Shown piece by piece: positions 34,889 to 44,601 of a DNA stretch of 64,000 nt. The notes under the pieces were generated by a model that was not told the origin of the DNA, searched no databases, and was given only the letters and a program-made list of their open reading frames with translations. The DNA lies in contig MAAO01000006.1 of NCBI GenBank assembly GCA_002163155.1, positions 1,116,001-1,180,000 on the forward strand, in the 5' to 3' direction. The DNA is from Halobacteriovorax marinus (GTDB lineage Bacteria; Bdellovibrionota; Bacteriovoracia; Bacteriovoracales; Bacteriovoracaceae). Made by a program: the position numbers and the translations under genes. How positions within the stretch are numbered: the first letter of the stretch is position 1; each line of letters begins with the position of its first letter.

Positions 34889-37012
34889 ATGAAATTAGTG
34901 CAGTTCATATTTTTAAGTGTTGTATTATATCTTTCAACGAAAGTCTTCGCCGCAAACCATTTTGAAAACTTCTCTGTTATTGACTCTTCTAAGCTTGATT
35001 CGCTTTACGGAAATCAAAGAATGCGTAATAAGAGTTCTGGTCTTGATTTAGCTGAAGAAAATCCTCTCTACCGTGAAATTCTAAATGAACTTGGACATAC
35101 TTATGAGCAAATAGGGCAGAGACAGGCCGATGCTGTAATAAATGGTAATGATTTTAATATCATTGGTGGACTCAATAATATCGGTATAAGTTATTCGAAA
35201 GAATTCATCGATTTCTCTATCACTGCAGGAAGAACTGTTGCTCCTGATTTATTTAGTGATGACAAATGGATAGTCACTGATGAGTTCAGTATCAATATTT
35301 CTGCTTCAAAATTACTATCTAATTTAAAAGATCAAGGGGCCATCGATTTTAGTGAGGCTCAGTACGCGGCCTTTGCTGGTATTAGTTTTAAAAGGACCTA
35401 CCGCTTTGTACACTTTGCTAATAGTTATAGCGAAGGTTTAATTCTACATTTCGATAGGCTTTTTCTAGGGTTTACGAAATTTATGAATAAGGATTATCTT
35501 AATCTTGGAGAGTATGAATTTATTCAAAAACAAGATTACCTCTCTGTTAAGGCGGGGGCCATCGCTGGAGCCCCAATTTACGGACCCATTGTGGGAAGCG
35601 TAGGAGTGCTGGCAAAGTATGAAAGGTTAATGAAAGTTGATGTGGAATCAGTATCAGAAAGTGACGCAACTAATGAAGAGAGACTAAGGATTAGTTTTGA
35701 AAAAACTAAATCAGCTTCTGTGGGGGTCTCTGCTAGTATTAGTGCTGAATTCTTAAAACTTCTACGTGTGACACTTTTTAAATATGATTTTACTTATAAA
35801 TTAGAAGAGTCAAAGAAAACATATCTTTCTTTTTATGAGAGCGATTATGAGAAATTGAAAAGCGATTCTTACTATGCCGCTCAAGTTGATAGAATATTAA
35901 AAGGAAGAAAGGCAGATTTACATACTCTTAAGAATAATATTGTCTCGCTTGAGCAAAGAAAGACAGAACAAAAATCATCTAAGTACAATATCTTATTATG
36001 GGGAGGGCATAAGAACGCCAAGACTCAGCAAATAGAAATTGTAAAAAATGGAGTGGTGAAGAGGTTCTTTAGGCATTACTATGAGAAATTAAAGTTCAAA
36101 CAAAATGTTTTCTCTCGTTTCATGTACATCCTAATGAAGTCTTTTTTAAAGTTTGACACAATCGTTAATAAAGATAGTAGTGATTCTAAAAAGGTTCTAG
36201 TTGAATATAGCTCTGAAGTAAACTTGGTAGACAAGAAGAAAGATATCAATTTGAAAGAAGATGAGAAGATGTCCATTGCTTTTACTCACAATTTCTTTAC
36301 AGCTACTACCACAGGAAAATTAAGAAAGAGACATAAGAAAGTTGCCTTGAATAATCTTTACAATTATTCTGGTGTTGATCCTCTCGCCATAAAACTATTT
36401 GAGCAAGACTACCTAGTTGGACCTGTGAAAATAAAAGGTGACTATAAGATTAATAAAGATGGGATAGATTACATACTTTCTCACACAGAATCTACACTGA
36501 AGTCTAAGTACAAACAAATGTGCCAGAGTAAGTCATCAGGTAAGTTTAAATGGTTTAGAAACCTCTTCAATGGTTGCCTCCATAAAATGAAGAAGTCTAC
36601 TAAGAGATTTTATACAGAATGGGCCCTGGATGATTTTACAGCAAAGTCCTACTCAAGTTGTTCTAAAAAGTCTTCGCGGTATAGATTCTTTAAAAGAAGA
36701 AGAATGCGCAGAAAGTGTATGGCGATGACAGCTAAGAGGTCCTTAAATAAGGATCTCTCCATTGTTCCTCTTTGGCGTTTTAAAGATCTTGTTCAAACAA
36801 TCTATTTACAACATAAATCAAAAGTCGACATATTAAGTTTCTTTGGAGTTTCAAATGTTTTCTACTTCGGAAAATTTGAGGCCTTTCAAGAAAATGGATC
36901 TCATTTTTCAACTTATTTTAATGAAGGAAAGTTCTCTGGTTTGGGTGTAGTAGACAATTATAAGAGAAAGAATAATATGAGAGGTCCTGCTTCTATAGAT
37001 GTTGAAAATTAA
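34889..37012 (+). CDS. Large secreted protein, paralogue of 6620-9709
   Basis: 707 residues with a signal peptide (IFLSVVLYLSTKVFA, cleavage before ANHF). The N-terminal third has beta-rich segments (YAAFAGISFKRTYRFVHFA; GAIAGAPIYGPIVGSVGVLA). The C-terminal half is very basic, with spaced Cys (FNGCLHK, SYSSCSKK, RRKCMAM). The final block VFYFGKFEAFQENG...SGLGVVDNYKR lines up with IYLYGTISGFRQDS...NTMGVISSKYW of the 1029-residue protein, and the middle YAAFA block also corresponds. The family is unnamed. Unlike its paralogue it is not followed by a subtilase. RBS AGGATAATGAG. Confidence 0.78.
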   Translation: MKLVQFIFLSVVLYLSTKVFAANHFENFSVIDSSKLDSLYGNQRMRNKSSGLDLAEENPLYREILNELGHTYEQIGQRQADAVINGNDFNIIGGLNNIGISYSKEFIDFSITAGRTVAPDLFSDDKWIVTDEFSINISASKLLSNLKDQGAIDFSEAQYAAFAGISFKRTYRFVHFANSYSEGLILHFDRLFLGFTKFMNKDYLNLGEYEFIQKQDYLSVKAGAIAGAPIYGPIVGSVGVLAKYERLMKVDVESVSESDATNEERLRISFEKTKSASVGVSASISAEFLKLLRVTLFKYDFTYKLEESKKTYLSFYESDYEKLKSDSYYAAQVDRILKGRKADLHTLKNNIVSLEQRKTEQKSSKYNILLWGGHKNAKTQQIEIVKNGVVKRFFRHYYEKLKFKQNVFSRFMYILMKSFLKFDTIVNKDSSDSKKVLVEYSSEVNLVDKKKDINLKEDEKMSIAFTHNFFTATTTGKLRKRHKKVALNNLYNYSGVDPLAIKLFEQDYLVGPVKIKGDYKINKDGIDYILSHTESTLKSKYKQMCQSKSSGKFKWFRNLFNGCLHKMKKSTKRFYTEWALDDFTAKSYSSCSKKSSRYRFFKRRRMRRKCMAMTAKRSLNKDLSIVPLWRFKDLVQTIYLQHKSKVDILSFFGVSNVFYFGKFEAFQENGSHFSTYFNEGKFSGLGVVDNYKRKNNMRGPASIDVEN

Positions 37013-37070
37013 CTAATCCTTACTGCGTCTTTTTAAGTCCTACCCGATGAGAGGTTATGGACTTAAATTG

Positions 37071-38498
37071 ATGGTAGCACAATCAAAAATTATCTATTTT
37101 AGCGAAGAGACTAATTTCTCACACTTAGTAAGATTCTACTTACAAAGTGAATTCAATTTTAATATTCTGCAGTTTAATTCTGACGTATTAGTAAAGGAAT
37201 ACATAAAAGATAAGAAAGATTTCTTTCTCATTCTTTGTGATGGTTCAATTCCCGTTGGAAAGACTCGTGAATTTTTTGATAATTTTCGAACTCATCGTAT
37301 GAATATACCTTTCTTTATTGTAGGTAATGATGAGTATATTTCAAAATTTAGGAATGTTGGAGCAGAGCTCTTTCATCGTGATCGATTTATTGAAGAAGTT
37401 GAAGGAAAAGTCAAAAAATTCTTTATTAAGAACCATTTAATTAAACCTGCAGATTATTGTCCCATATCTTTTAATACCCTTACTGCATTTGATGGATTGC
37501 AATGTGATGTCTTTATTAAGCTTAATAGTGGTAGGCATTTAAAGATTTACAAGGAGGAAGATCAAATCCATCAAGAAGACGTGAATAAGTATGCTAAGAA
37601 AGGGATAGAACTTCTATATTTAAATAAGAAAACTTCCCATTGGATCTTAAAACAAATTCACATTAACTTTAAGGCCATTGTTGATGCTCTTGATAAAGGT
37701 GAAAAAATACATATAGCACCAGAACCGGTAAATGAGAAAAAGAAGAAGAAAGGTGAAGCTGATCAGTCTTTTACTGATTTATTAAAAGAAATTAAAGAAG
37801 AAAAGGAAGCAGTTAAGGAAAAGAAAATTCAAGAGAGTATCGATGGAGCTTTTAATCTGAGTGAAGAGTTTAAACATGATATAGATAAGAGGATTTCAAA
37901 AGCAGTGAAAGTTCTTTCTAAGAATAAAAATATTAAGAAATTCTTAGATAAAATGAAAGTTGATCGAAACCCTAATCAGTACTTTAAAATACATGTAAAT
38001 TTACTTTGTAAAATGACCTGTGCTATTGCGCAGGTTATGGAGTGGAGTCATGCATCCACGCTTGAAAAACTTGTTTACGTAAGTTACATGCACGATATAA
38101 CCATGGTTGAACACCCTCACGTTGCGCGGATTGCTAATCTGGTTGAGTTTAAGGCGATTGAAGGTGATCTTAGGCCTTCAGAGATTGAAATGTTTCACAA
38201 TCATCCTGCTTTAATTCGAGATATGATAAATGACTCAGAAGATTTTCCCATTGAAGCCGATAAAATAATTTTTCAGCATCATGAATTACCTAATTCAAAG
38301 GGTTTTCCAAGTAAGTTGCAAACTATTCGGATTCTTCCACTCTCTTGCTTATTTATAATTGCCCATGACTTTGTCGATTACATTATTGATAATCCCGACT
38401 GGGTAATGGATGAGTATATTGTTCGTTGTAAAGATAACTTCGTTGGTGCTGGATTTACGAAAATTATTAAGAAATTAAGTAACTTAGAATTGAAATAA
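37071..38498 (+). CDS. REC-like plus HD-GYP-like signalling protein, copy 1
   Basis: 475 residues. Residues 1-120 look like a response-regulator receiver, with the probable phospho-acceptor Asp in LILCDGS. A middle segment (DVFIKLNSGRHLKIYKEED) resembles the domain that often precedes HD-GYP. The C-terminal half has H341-D342 in YMHDIT, FHNHPALI and HHELPNSKGFP (403-413), an altered HHExxxGxGYP with GFP for GYP, while HDIGK has lost GK. It may therefore bind rather than hydrolyse c-di-GMP, or be an altered phosphodiesterase. ATG 37071 is chosen over 37047 because it aligns with the start of the adjacent paralogue. Confidence 0.75.
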   Translation: MVAQSKIIYFSEETNFSHLVRFYLQSEFNFNILQFNSDVLVKEYIKDKKDFFLILCDGSIPVGKTREFFDNFRTHRMNIPFFIVGNDEYISKFRNVGAELFHRDRFIEEVEGKVKKFFIKNHLIKPADYCPISFNTLTAFDGLQCDVFIKLNSGRHLKIYKEEDQIHQEDVNKYAKKGIELLYLNKKTSHWILKQIHINFKAIVDALDKGEKIHIAPEPVNEKKKKKGEADQSFTDLLKEIKEEKEAVKEKKIQESIDGAFNLSEEFKHDIDKRISKAVKVLSKNKNIKKFLDKMKVDRNPNQYFKIHVNLLCKMTCAIAQVMEWSHASTLEKLVYVSYMHDITMVEHPHVARIANLVEFKAIEGDLRPSEIEMFHNHPALIRDMINDSEDFPIEADKIIFQHHELPNSKGFPSKLQTIRILPLSCLFIIAHDFVDYIIDNPDWVMDEYIVRCKDNFVGAGFTKIIKKLSNLELK

Positions 38499-38579
38499 AA
38501 GCCGCTTAGTTCAGTAAATTTGAGTATTTCTTATATATTTTCTTTTGTATATTTTCCGAAGAGTGTTTAAGGAAAAAAA

Positions 38580-40082
38580 ATGACACTAAAATCAAAGATA
38601 ATTTATCTTAGAAAAGAAACGGGTTTTGCAAACCTTGTGACTTTTACACTTCAAAGTGATTTTAACTTTGACGTAGTTTCCTTTACAGAGAACGAAGAAG
38701 TTTATGAATATCTCGATAAAACTGAAGACTTCTATTTATTTATTTGTGACGGGTCTATTTCCCTTGGGAATGCTCAAGAGTGCTTTTCCAAATTTTGTGA
38801 AAAGAAAATGAATGTTCCTTACTTCATAGTGGGAAGTGATGATTACATTAGTAAGTTTAAGGACATGGGGCCAGACCTCTTTCATCGTAGTAAGTTCTTA
38901 GATGAGGCGAGGGTTAAGCTTGAAAGTTACTTCATGCAAAATCCACTTGTAAAAGTAGAGGAGTACTGCGAAGTTGATTTTAAAACGCTGTCTGTTTTTG
39001 ATCATTTACAGTGTGATGTATTTATAAAAATGAAAAGTGGTCGTTTTCTTAAAATATTCAAAGAAGAAGATGCTATTGAACAAGATGATATTGATAAGTA
39101 TGCTAAGAAAGGAGTGCATACTCTATTCTTACACAAGTCTACTGCCCATTGGATATTGAAACAAATTCAAATGAACTTTTCCTCTTTTGTTGATGCGCTA
39201 GATAGGGGAGAACAAATTAAAGTTATTAACCCAAATATTTCACCAGCAGCAACAGAGAGTCGCAAGCAAGATGGTAGTTGTATTGATGAAGTTGAAGAAA
39301 CAACAAAGAAGCAAGAGTCTTGTTTAGATGAAGAAAAACCTGATTCGGAAAAGTCTTTTAGTGAACTCATAGCAGAAATAAAGAATGAGAAAGAAGCTCT
39401 GAGAAGTAAGGAGCTAGAACAAAGTGTTGATGAAAATCTAGGTATCTCAAGTGATTTAAATAGTGATATACAACTTAAGGTCTCTAAGGCACTTAAAATT
39501 ATGTCTAAGAATAAGAAGGCCAAAAAACGTCTTGAAAAGTTAAAGGTTGATCGTAACCCTGATCAATACTTTAAAATTCATGTAAACCTTCTTTGTAAAA
39601 TTACCTGTGCTATAGCGCAAGTTATGGACTGGAATAATGACTCCACACTAGAGAAACTTATCTTTGTAAGTTATATGCACGATATCACTCTAGTTGATCA
39701 TCCTCATCTTGCACGAATTAGAGACCTTGCTCATTTTGATACTCTAGAAGATTCTTTGTCAGAAGAAGAGCAGAAACTCTTTCTAGATCACCCCAAGGAA
39801 ATTAAAAAAATGGTACTAGAGAGTGATGAGTCTCCTGTAGATTCAGAAAAAATAATTTATCAACACCATGAAATGGCGAGTGGAAAAGGATTCCCTTCCA
39901 AATTACAAACCAATAGAATCTTACCGCTCTCTTGTCTTTTTATTGTAGCTCACGACCTAGTGGACTATATAATTGAAAATCCTAAATGGAAGCTCGATGA
40001 GTATATAAGTTCGAACTGCGGTAAATTCACTGGAGCGGGCTTTTCTAAAATTATTAAAAAATTACCTGAGCTTAAGAGTTAG
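38580..40082 (+). CDS. REC-like plus HD-GYP-like signalling protein, copy 2
   Basis: 500 residues, tandem paralogue of the preceding gene with about half the residues identical by eye (for example KVDRNPDQYFKIHVNLLCKI). Same order: receiver-like domain with Asp in FICDGS, middle domain, acidic variable linker (residues about 215-265, longer than in copy 1), and an HD-GYP-like domain with YMHDITLV and HHEMASGKGFP. Copy 2 keeps the first Gly of the HHExxxG motif that copy 1 lost. RBS AAGGA upstream of the ATG. The 81-base gap could hold a separate promoter. The 3' end overlaps oleD by 11 bases convergently. Confidence 0.77.
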   Translation: MTLKSKIIYLRKETGFANLVTFTLQSDFNFDVVSFTENEEVYEYLDKTEDFYLFICDGSISLGNAQECFSKFCEKKMNVPYFIVGSDDYISKFKDMGPDLFHRSKFLDEARVKLESYFMQNPLVKVEEYCEVDFKTLSVFDHLQCDVFIKMKSGRFLKIFKEEDAIEQDDIDKYAKKGVHTLFLHKSTAHWILKQIQMNFSSFVDALDRGEQIKVINPNISPAATESRKQDGSCIDEVEETTKKQESCLDEEKPDSEKSFSELIAEIKNEKEALRSKELEQSVDENLGISSDLNSDIQLKVSKALKIMSKNKKAKKRLEKLKVDRNPDQYFKIHVNLLCKITCAIAQVMDWNNDSTLEKLIFVSYMHDITLVDHPHLARIRDLAHFDTLEDSLSEEEQKLFLDHPKEIKKMVLESDESPVDSEKIIYQHHEMASGKGFPSKLQTNRILPLSCLFIVAHDLVDYIIENPKWKLDEYISSNCGKFTGAGFSKIIKKLPELKS

Positions 40083-41055
40083 GAGTAATTCTATCTAGTG
40101 CTTCTTCCGTAGAAATATCTGGATGATAGGCAAAGTCTTTCTCTGCCTTCTTATGAGAAAAGTAATGACTCTTACCAAGTTGAAGCGCCACAAACCTGCT
40201 CATAGGCGGATGAACATTCCAAACTCTAAGAGTTCTTAGTATAAATTCAATTATTGTTCCAATTAGGTATGCCTTCTTTACAGAGATAGATTTTTCAATT
40301 TTCCTTTCTCCATTTCTTTCTAAGACAGTATTTATAAAATCCCATAAGTTGACTGGTTTTTCCTGAGCAATGAAATAGGCTTCTCCAGACATATTCGAAT
40401 CAAGAGAGAGTTTTTCAAAGGCCTGAATATGTGCTTTGGCAGCATTTTCCACATAGATCACATCTACTAGGTTGTCTCCATCACCAATGACTTTCAATTT
40501 TCCTTTTCTTCTTGCCTCTATAAGTCTTGGAATAATATTCTTATCCCTTGGACCAAAGATGAGATGAGGTCTTAGGGCGCAAGTTAGAAAATTCTGGGTA
40601 TGGTTTTCTAAGACATATTTTTCCGCAAGCATTTTAGACTTTGCATACATACTTAGTGATTCTTTTGGGTAGGGAATTTCTTCATTACCTTCAATAATAT
40701 CATCTATTCCAAAAACTACGCTTGGTGTAGAAGTGTAAATGAATTTAGAAATGCCACTTCGCTTACAAGCATCTACAAGATTCTTTGTTCCTACTGTATT
40801 TGTCTGGTAGAAATCTTCCCACTTTCCCCACATAGCTACTTTTCCGGCCACATGGAAAACAACTTCAATATCATTTAAGGCATTTTCTATAGATTTTGGA
40901 TCATTTAAATCACCAATGCGAGTCTCTATACCTAGTTCAGCAAGTTCACGGTAATCTCTTCTTGAAAAATTGAAAACCTTATGACCTTTTGCAATTAATT
41001 GTTCCGCAATATATAGACCAAGAAATCCGCCGGCACCAGTGACTAGAATATTCAT
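40072..41055 (-). CDS. oleD: OleD, 2-alkyl-3-oxoalkanoate reductase
   Basis: 327 residues, extended SDR. VTGAGGFLGLYIAEQL binds NAD(P), VFHVAGKVAMWG is typical of the OleD/3-beta-HSD group, and catalytic Tyr-Lys sits in SMYAKSKMLAEKY. OleD reduces the beta-keto acid made by OleA to a beta-hydroxy acid. It is the last gene of the ole operon, joined to oleC by an ATGA overlap. Assignment rests on family motifs plus the oleABC neighbours. Confidence 0.88.
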   Translation of the reverse strand: MNILVTGAGGFLGLYIAEQLIAKGHKVFNFSRRDYRELAELGIETRIGDLNDPKSIENALNDIEVVFHVAGKVAMWGKWEDFYQTNTVGTKNLVDACKRSGISKFIYTSTPSVVFGIDDIIEGNEEIPYPKESLSMYAKSKMLAEKYVLENHTQNFLTCALRPHLIFGPRDKNIIPRLIEARRKGKLKVIGDGDNLVDVIYVENAAKAHIQAFEKLSLDSNMSGEAYFIAQEKPVNLWDFINTVLERNGERKIEKSISVKKAYLIGTIIEFILRTLRVWNVHPPMSRFVALQLGKSHYFSHKKAEKDFAYHPDISTEEALDRITPNS

Positions 41056-42686
41056 TTTAGTGATCCATTGCTCGCTAAGTCGCGAAGCTTTATACGATCA
41101 ATTTTAATATTATGTCTTACATCTACAGGAAATGAATCATGAAACCAAATTTGTTCAATACAACGAGTATGAGAATGGACCTTACCTAGAGCTAAGAGCT
41201 GATCTTTTAACTCCTGCTTATTTTTAACTTTTTTATTTAACTCTACAACAAGACCTGCCTTCTCATATCCACTTTGTGTCTTTTTAATACCGATTAGGGC
41301 CGATCTCTTTACACTAGGATGTTCATTAAAAATAGCTTCACAGGGAATTGAACTCATCATTTGCTCACCTGTTTGAACTCTATGAATTTTTCGTCCGCAA
41401 AACCATAGATATCCTGACTCATCTATATATCCTAAATCCCCAATTCTATGCCAAAGGTATCCTTCTCCATAGATTTTTGCTTCTTTTGTTTTTTCAGACA
41501 TTTCAAAGTAATTCTTGGTTACAATATCACCCTTGATGATAATCTCTCCAATTGTTCCATTTGCTACTTCTTTAAGATCAGTTACATTTGCAATAACTTC
41601 ATCGGTGATTTCAATGATTTTTACTTCTACACCTTTGACGGGTTTTCCTACGCAAGTTCCTTTTCCAATCTTTGAATCATTGACGGTGTTTTGAAGTAAG
41701 TACCTTCCTGATATATTTGCTACAGGCAAGGATTCTGTCGCCCCGTAAGGAGTGTAGGTTGTTCCATTTGTTAAGACTTTAGAAAATTGTAAATGTATCT
41801 CGGTACTCACTGGAGCACCAAACATGACTAGATACTTTACACTCGGTAGAGATATGTTTTGTTCTGTACAATACTTTGCTACTCGTTCCCAAATAGCTGG
41901 GGATCCGGCTACAAATGTCGCTTTATTATCTAAAATGTTTTGCACTAACTTCTTAGGGTCAGCAAGTCCTGGTTTAGAGGGGTTCATATCAGGTATACAA
42001 CTTGTCATTCCCATGGCGATAGTGAATAGAGCAAAGAGGGGAAATCCTGGAAGATCTACATCATCATGTGTCAGGTTGAACATCTCTTTCAACATACGTG
42101 TTTGAGTAGAGAAGATCTTATGAGAATATTCAACACCTTTTGGAATTCCTGTACCTCCTGAAGTGAAAAGTATCGCGGCTAATTCGTCAGGATGGTTCTT
42201 CGTTTCTATATGTTTTGGAGTAAGACTTTTAAATTCATTGAGGGATTTCATCTTTCCCCAAGTGAAGTTACTTGTTGTAATAAAATGAGTGATTGAAGAA
42301 AATGATTTTCTATAAAATAATCTTAGGAAGTGAACTTCGGGGACTCCTATCAAAGCTTTTGGTTTTACCTGTTTGATGGAGTGTAGGAGATTCTTCTTTC
42401 CCATGCCTGGATCGATGAATACGGGAATTATCCCTAAGTGAAAGAGCGCAAAAGTTATAGCTGGAAAATCTAGGCCAGGTCTAACGAAGACAAGAGTTTT
42501 GTCTCCTTTCTTTAAACCCATTTGACTTAAACCTAGAGCAAAAGATTGAGATCTCTCTAAGAGTTCTAAAAAAGTTAAACTCTCATAGGTATACTCGCCA
42601 TTTTTCGTAGCTTTAAGAGGTGCCTTAAGTGCTAACTTATTTGGATATTCTTTTGCTCTTTCAACTAGCAGTTGTGCTATATTCAT
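41052..42686 (-). CDS. oleC: OleC, beta-lactone synthetase (AMP-forming)
   Basis: 544 residues, adenylate-forming superfamily. P-loop AAILFTSGGTGIPKGVEYSH; TYTPYGATESLPV; WHRIGDLGYIDESGYLWFCGRK holds the ribose-binding Asp and hinge. In olefin synthesis OleC converts the beta-hydroxy acid to a cis-beta-lactone with ATP. The frame is open to 42710, but ATG 42686 has AGAGGA six bases upstream and begins NIAQLLVERAKEYPN, the normal family start, so it is chosen. It starts one base past the oleB stop. Confidence 0.9.
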   Translation of the reverse strand: MNIAQLLVERAKEYPNKLALKAPLKATKNGEYTYESLTFLELLERSQSFALGLSQMGLKKGDKTLVFVRPGLDFPAITFALFHLGIIPVFIDPGMGKKNLLHSIKQVKPKALIGVPEVHFLRLFYRKSFSSITHFITTSNFTWGKMKSLNEFKSLTPKHIETKNHPDELAAILFTSGGTGIPKGVEYSHKIFSTQTRMLKEMFNLTHDDVDLPGFPLFALFTIAMGMTSCIPDMNPSKPGLADPKKLVQNILDNKATFVAGSPAIWERVAKYCTEQNISLPSVKYLVMFGAPVSTEIHLQFSKVLTNGTTYTPYGATESLPVANISGRYLLQNTVNDSKIGKGTCVGKPVKGVEVKIIEITDEVIANVTDLKEVANGTIGEIIIKGDIVTKNYFEMSEKTKEAKIYGEGYLWHRIGDLGYIDESGYLWFCGRKIHRVQTGEQMMSSIPCEAIFNEHPSVKRSALIGIKKTQSGYEKAGLVVELNKKVKNKQELKDQLLALGKVHSHTRCIEQIWFHDSFPVDVRHNIKIDRIKLRDLASNGSLK

Positions 42687-42687
42687 T

Positions 42688-43566
42688 TTATCCTCTAAGG
42701 AAGTTTCCAATTTCTAAGTTAACCTCTTCTCTTTCATCTTCAAGAATATAGTGACCGGCCTTTGGATAGGTTATATTCAAGGCATCTGGATATATATTTT
42801 TCCATCTCTTAAAGAAGTGCATACTGAAGCAGAAATCTTTTTCGCCCCATAGTAAAAGTTTTGGGCATTTTAGAGTGGGGAGTTTTTCTTCAATATCTTT
42901 TAAAACATCCCACGTTGGATGTTTCTTATCCATGGGGATATCTTTTACAAACCTAGCTGTTGCAATTCTATTCTCGTAGCTATCATAAGGGAGTAGGTAA
43001 CCTGATTTGATAATACTTGAGAGTGGCTTTTTTACGGCCATAAAAGTTGCAGGCCATGCAAAGGCATTAAACTTTCTAACTAACCATTCACCGAAGAATG
43101 AATTCTTGCAAATATTTATAGTTGTAGGAATTGTGTCATCTGTAAAAGCTGCAGTGTTGAGTATGACTGTCTTTAAAACATTCTCTGGGTTTCTTGTGGC
43201 AAGCCCCATTCCAATAGCTCCACCCCAATCGTGTACAATGAGGTTGTATTCTTTAATACCTAAATCTTCTAGTAACTCTAAGAGATTACCGATGTGATTT
43301 TCTAAAGTGTAGTCATAGTCTTGCGGCTTATCTGAAAGTCCACAACCTAGGTGGTCAGGCACAATAACTCTAAAATCAGACTGAAGAGTCTTGATCACAT
43401 TTCTATAGTAGAATGACCAAGTAGGATTACCATGTACCATAATGACAACAGGTCCAGTTCCTTCATCGACAAAAGACATTGTATGACCGTTCTTTAACTC
43501 TATTGTCTTTGGATTAAACGGATATTCTTCTTTTAAATTTGTTGGTATTTTTATAGCTTTCACCAT
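42688..43566 (-). CDS. oleB: OleB, beta-lactone decarboxylase (alpha/beta hydrolase)
   Basis: 292 residues of the haloalkane-dehalogenase-like branch: MVHGNPTWSFYYRN, VPDHLGCGLSDKP, nucleophile Asp in LIVHDWGGAIG, and His in KAGHYILEDE. OleB decarboxylates the beta-lactone to the cis-olefin. It overlaps the oleA stop by seven bases (AGGAG lies in the oleA end). In some bacteria oleB and oleC are fused; here they are separate. Confidence 0.9.
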   Translation of the reverse strand: MVKAIKIPTNLKEEYPFNPKTIELKNGHTMSFVDEGTGPVVIMVHGNPTWSFYYRNVIKTLQSDFRVIVPDHLGCGLSDKPQDYDYTLENHIGNLLELLEDLGIKEYNLIVHDWGGAIGMGLATRNPENVLKTVILNTAAFTDDTIPTTINICKNSFFGEWLVRKFNAFAWPATFMAVKKPLSSIIKSGYLLPYDSYENRIATARFVKDIPMDKKHPTWDVLKDIEEKLPTLKCPKLLLWGEKDFCFSMHFFKRWKNIYPDALNITYPKAGHYILEDEREEVNLEIGNFLRG

Positions 43567-44591
43567 TCTACTCCTAGCATGATTGAAGTGAGTCCACTTC
43601 CTATGCCTAAAAGGGCGATCTTTTCACCTTTTTGTATTATATCTAATTCACTTAATTTTGCTAACGTTATTGGAAGGGCCGCAGATCCAGTATTCCCAAG
43701 AGTTTCATAAGTAGTAAAAGTCTTATGATCACTAAGCTCCATCACTTCCATGGTCATCTTCTCATGAGCTGTTCCCACTTGATGTCCAATAACCCAATCG
43801 ACATCACTATTATTCCAATTTAAGGCAGTCTTTGTTTTATTCCAATTCTTTTTCGCTAGCGCTAGACCGTGTTTTAATAATTCTTCCGAATCTGTCTCCA
43901 TCATAAGAGAAGTTGTGTCTCCATCTCCTTGGCAGAGTACATTTGCACTTGAGTCCGTACAAACTGCGCCCCCAACTATTTTATGTCCGTTTGGAGCTAA
44001 GTCCTTGTGAGTGAGTAAGTACGCAACAGCTGCAGAACCAATGGTTAGATTGGCAATATATTTCTTAATAGACTTTCTTGTGAGAGTTAAATCACTTGAG
44101 AGATGTTCAATAGTTTGAGTCAGTAGAGGTCCACCATTTTCACCGCTTACAATAAGAGCTGATTTAATTTGTCCTAGTTCAATCATATTTGAGGCCATGA
44201 CCATGGCGTTGACTACTCCCAAACAAGCATTGGAGAGATCAAAGATCATAGCATCTTCGCTAAGTTCTAAGTTGTGGTGAACAACACTCGCCGTTGAAGG
44301 CTCTAGAAAATCCCTACAAACACTTGCGTGAATAAGCAGACCGATATCTGATCTCTCAATATTGCTTTTTTCTAATAATTTATTGGCCACCTTAGTTGAT
44401 AGATCACTTGGTCTCGTTCCATTTGGCCAAACTCCACGGGATTTTATTCCTGTCATGAGCTCTAAGCGTCCATGGGGGAGTTTAAGTCTTTCGTAGGTAG
44501 CACCTAAATCAGCTTCAATTTCTTCTGAAGTTTTAAACGTGTCCGGTTCTAGATAATCAAAAGAGTGAATTCTAACATTTTCAAATTTCAT
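43560..44591 (-). CDS. oleA: OleA, head-to-head condensing thiolase
   Basis: 343 residues, KAS III-like fold. HGRLELMTGIKSRGVWP is the OleA-type segment. C123 in SNACLGVVNAM is the nucleophile, His in IGHQVGTAHEKM, and Asn in TLGNTGSAALP completes the triad. OleA condenses two fatty-acyl chains head to head to a 2-alkyl-3-ketoacid. The gene follows the CrtI-like FAD enzyme by ten bases. Together with oleBCD it makes the hydrocarbon assignment firm. Confidence 0.92.
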   Translation of the reverse strand: MKFENVRIHSFDYLEPDTFKTSEEIEADLGATYERLKLPHGRLELMTGIKSRGVWPNGTRPSDLSTKVANKLLEKSNIERSDIGLLIHASVCRDFLEPSTASVVHHNLELSEDAMIFDLSNACLGVVNAMVMASNMIELGQIKSALIVSGENGGPLLTQTIEHLSSDLTLTRKSIKKYIANLTIGSAAVAYLLTHKDLAPNGHKIVGGAVCTDSSANVLCQGDGDTTSLMMETDSEELLKHGLALAKKNWNKTKTALNWNNSDVDWVIGHQVGTAHEKMTMEVMELSDHKTFTTYETLGNTGSAALPITLAKLSELDIIQKGEKIALLGIGSGLTSIMLGVEW

Positions 44592-44601
44592 ATTTAATCC
44601 A

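Noticed and set aside
38248-38265. GCCGATAA, the FliA (sigma-28) -10 motif
   Set aside because: It lies in coding sequence (Glu-Ala-Asp-Lys codons) without a matching -35 element.
42686-43566. OleBC fusion
   Set aside because: oleB has its own stop codon at 42688-42690 and oleC its own ribosome site and ATG; they are separate genes.
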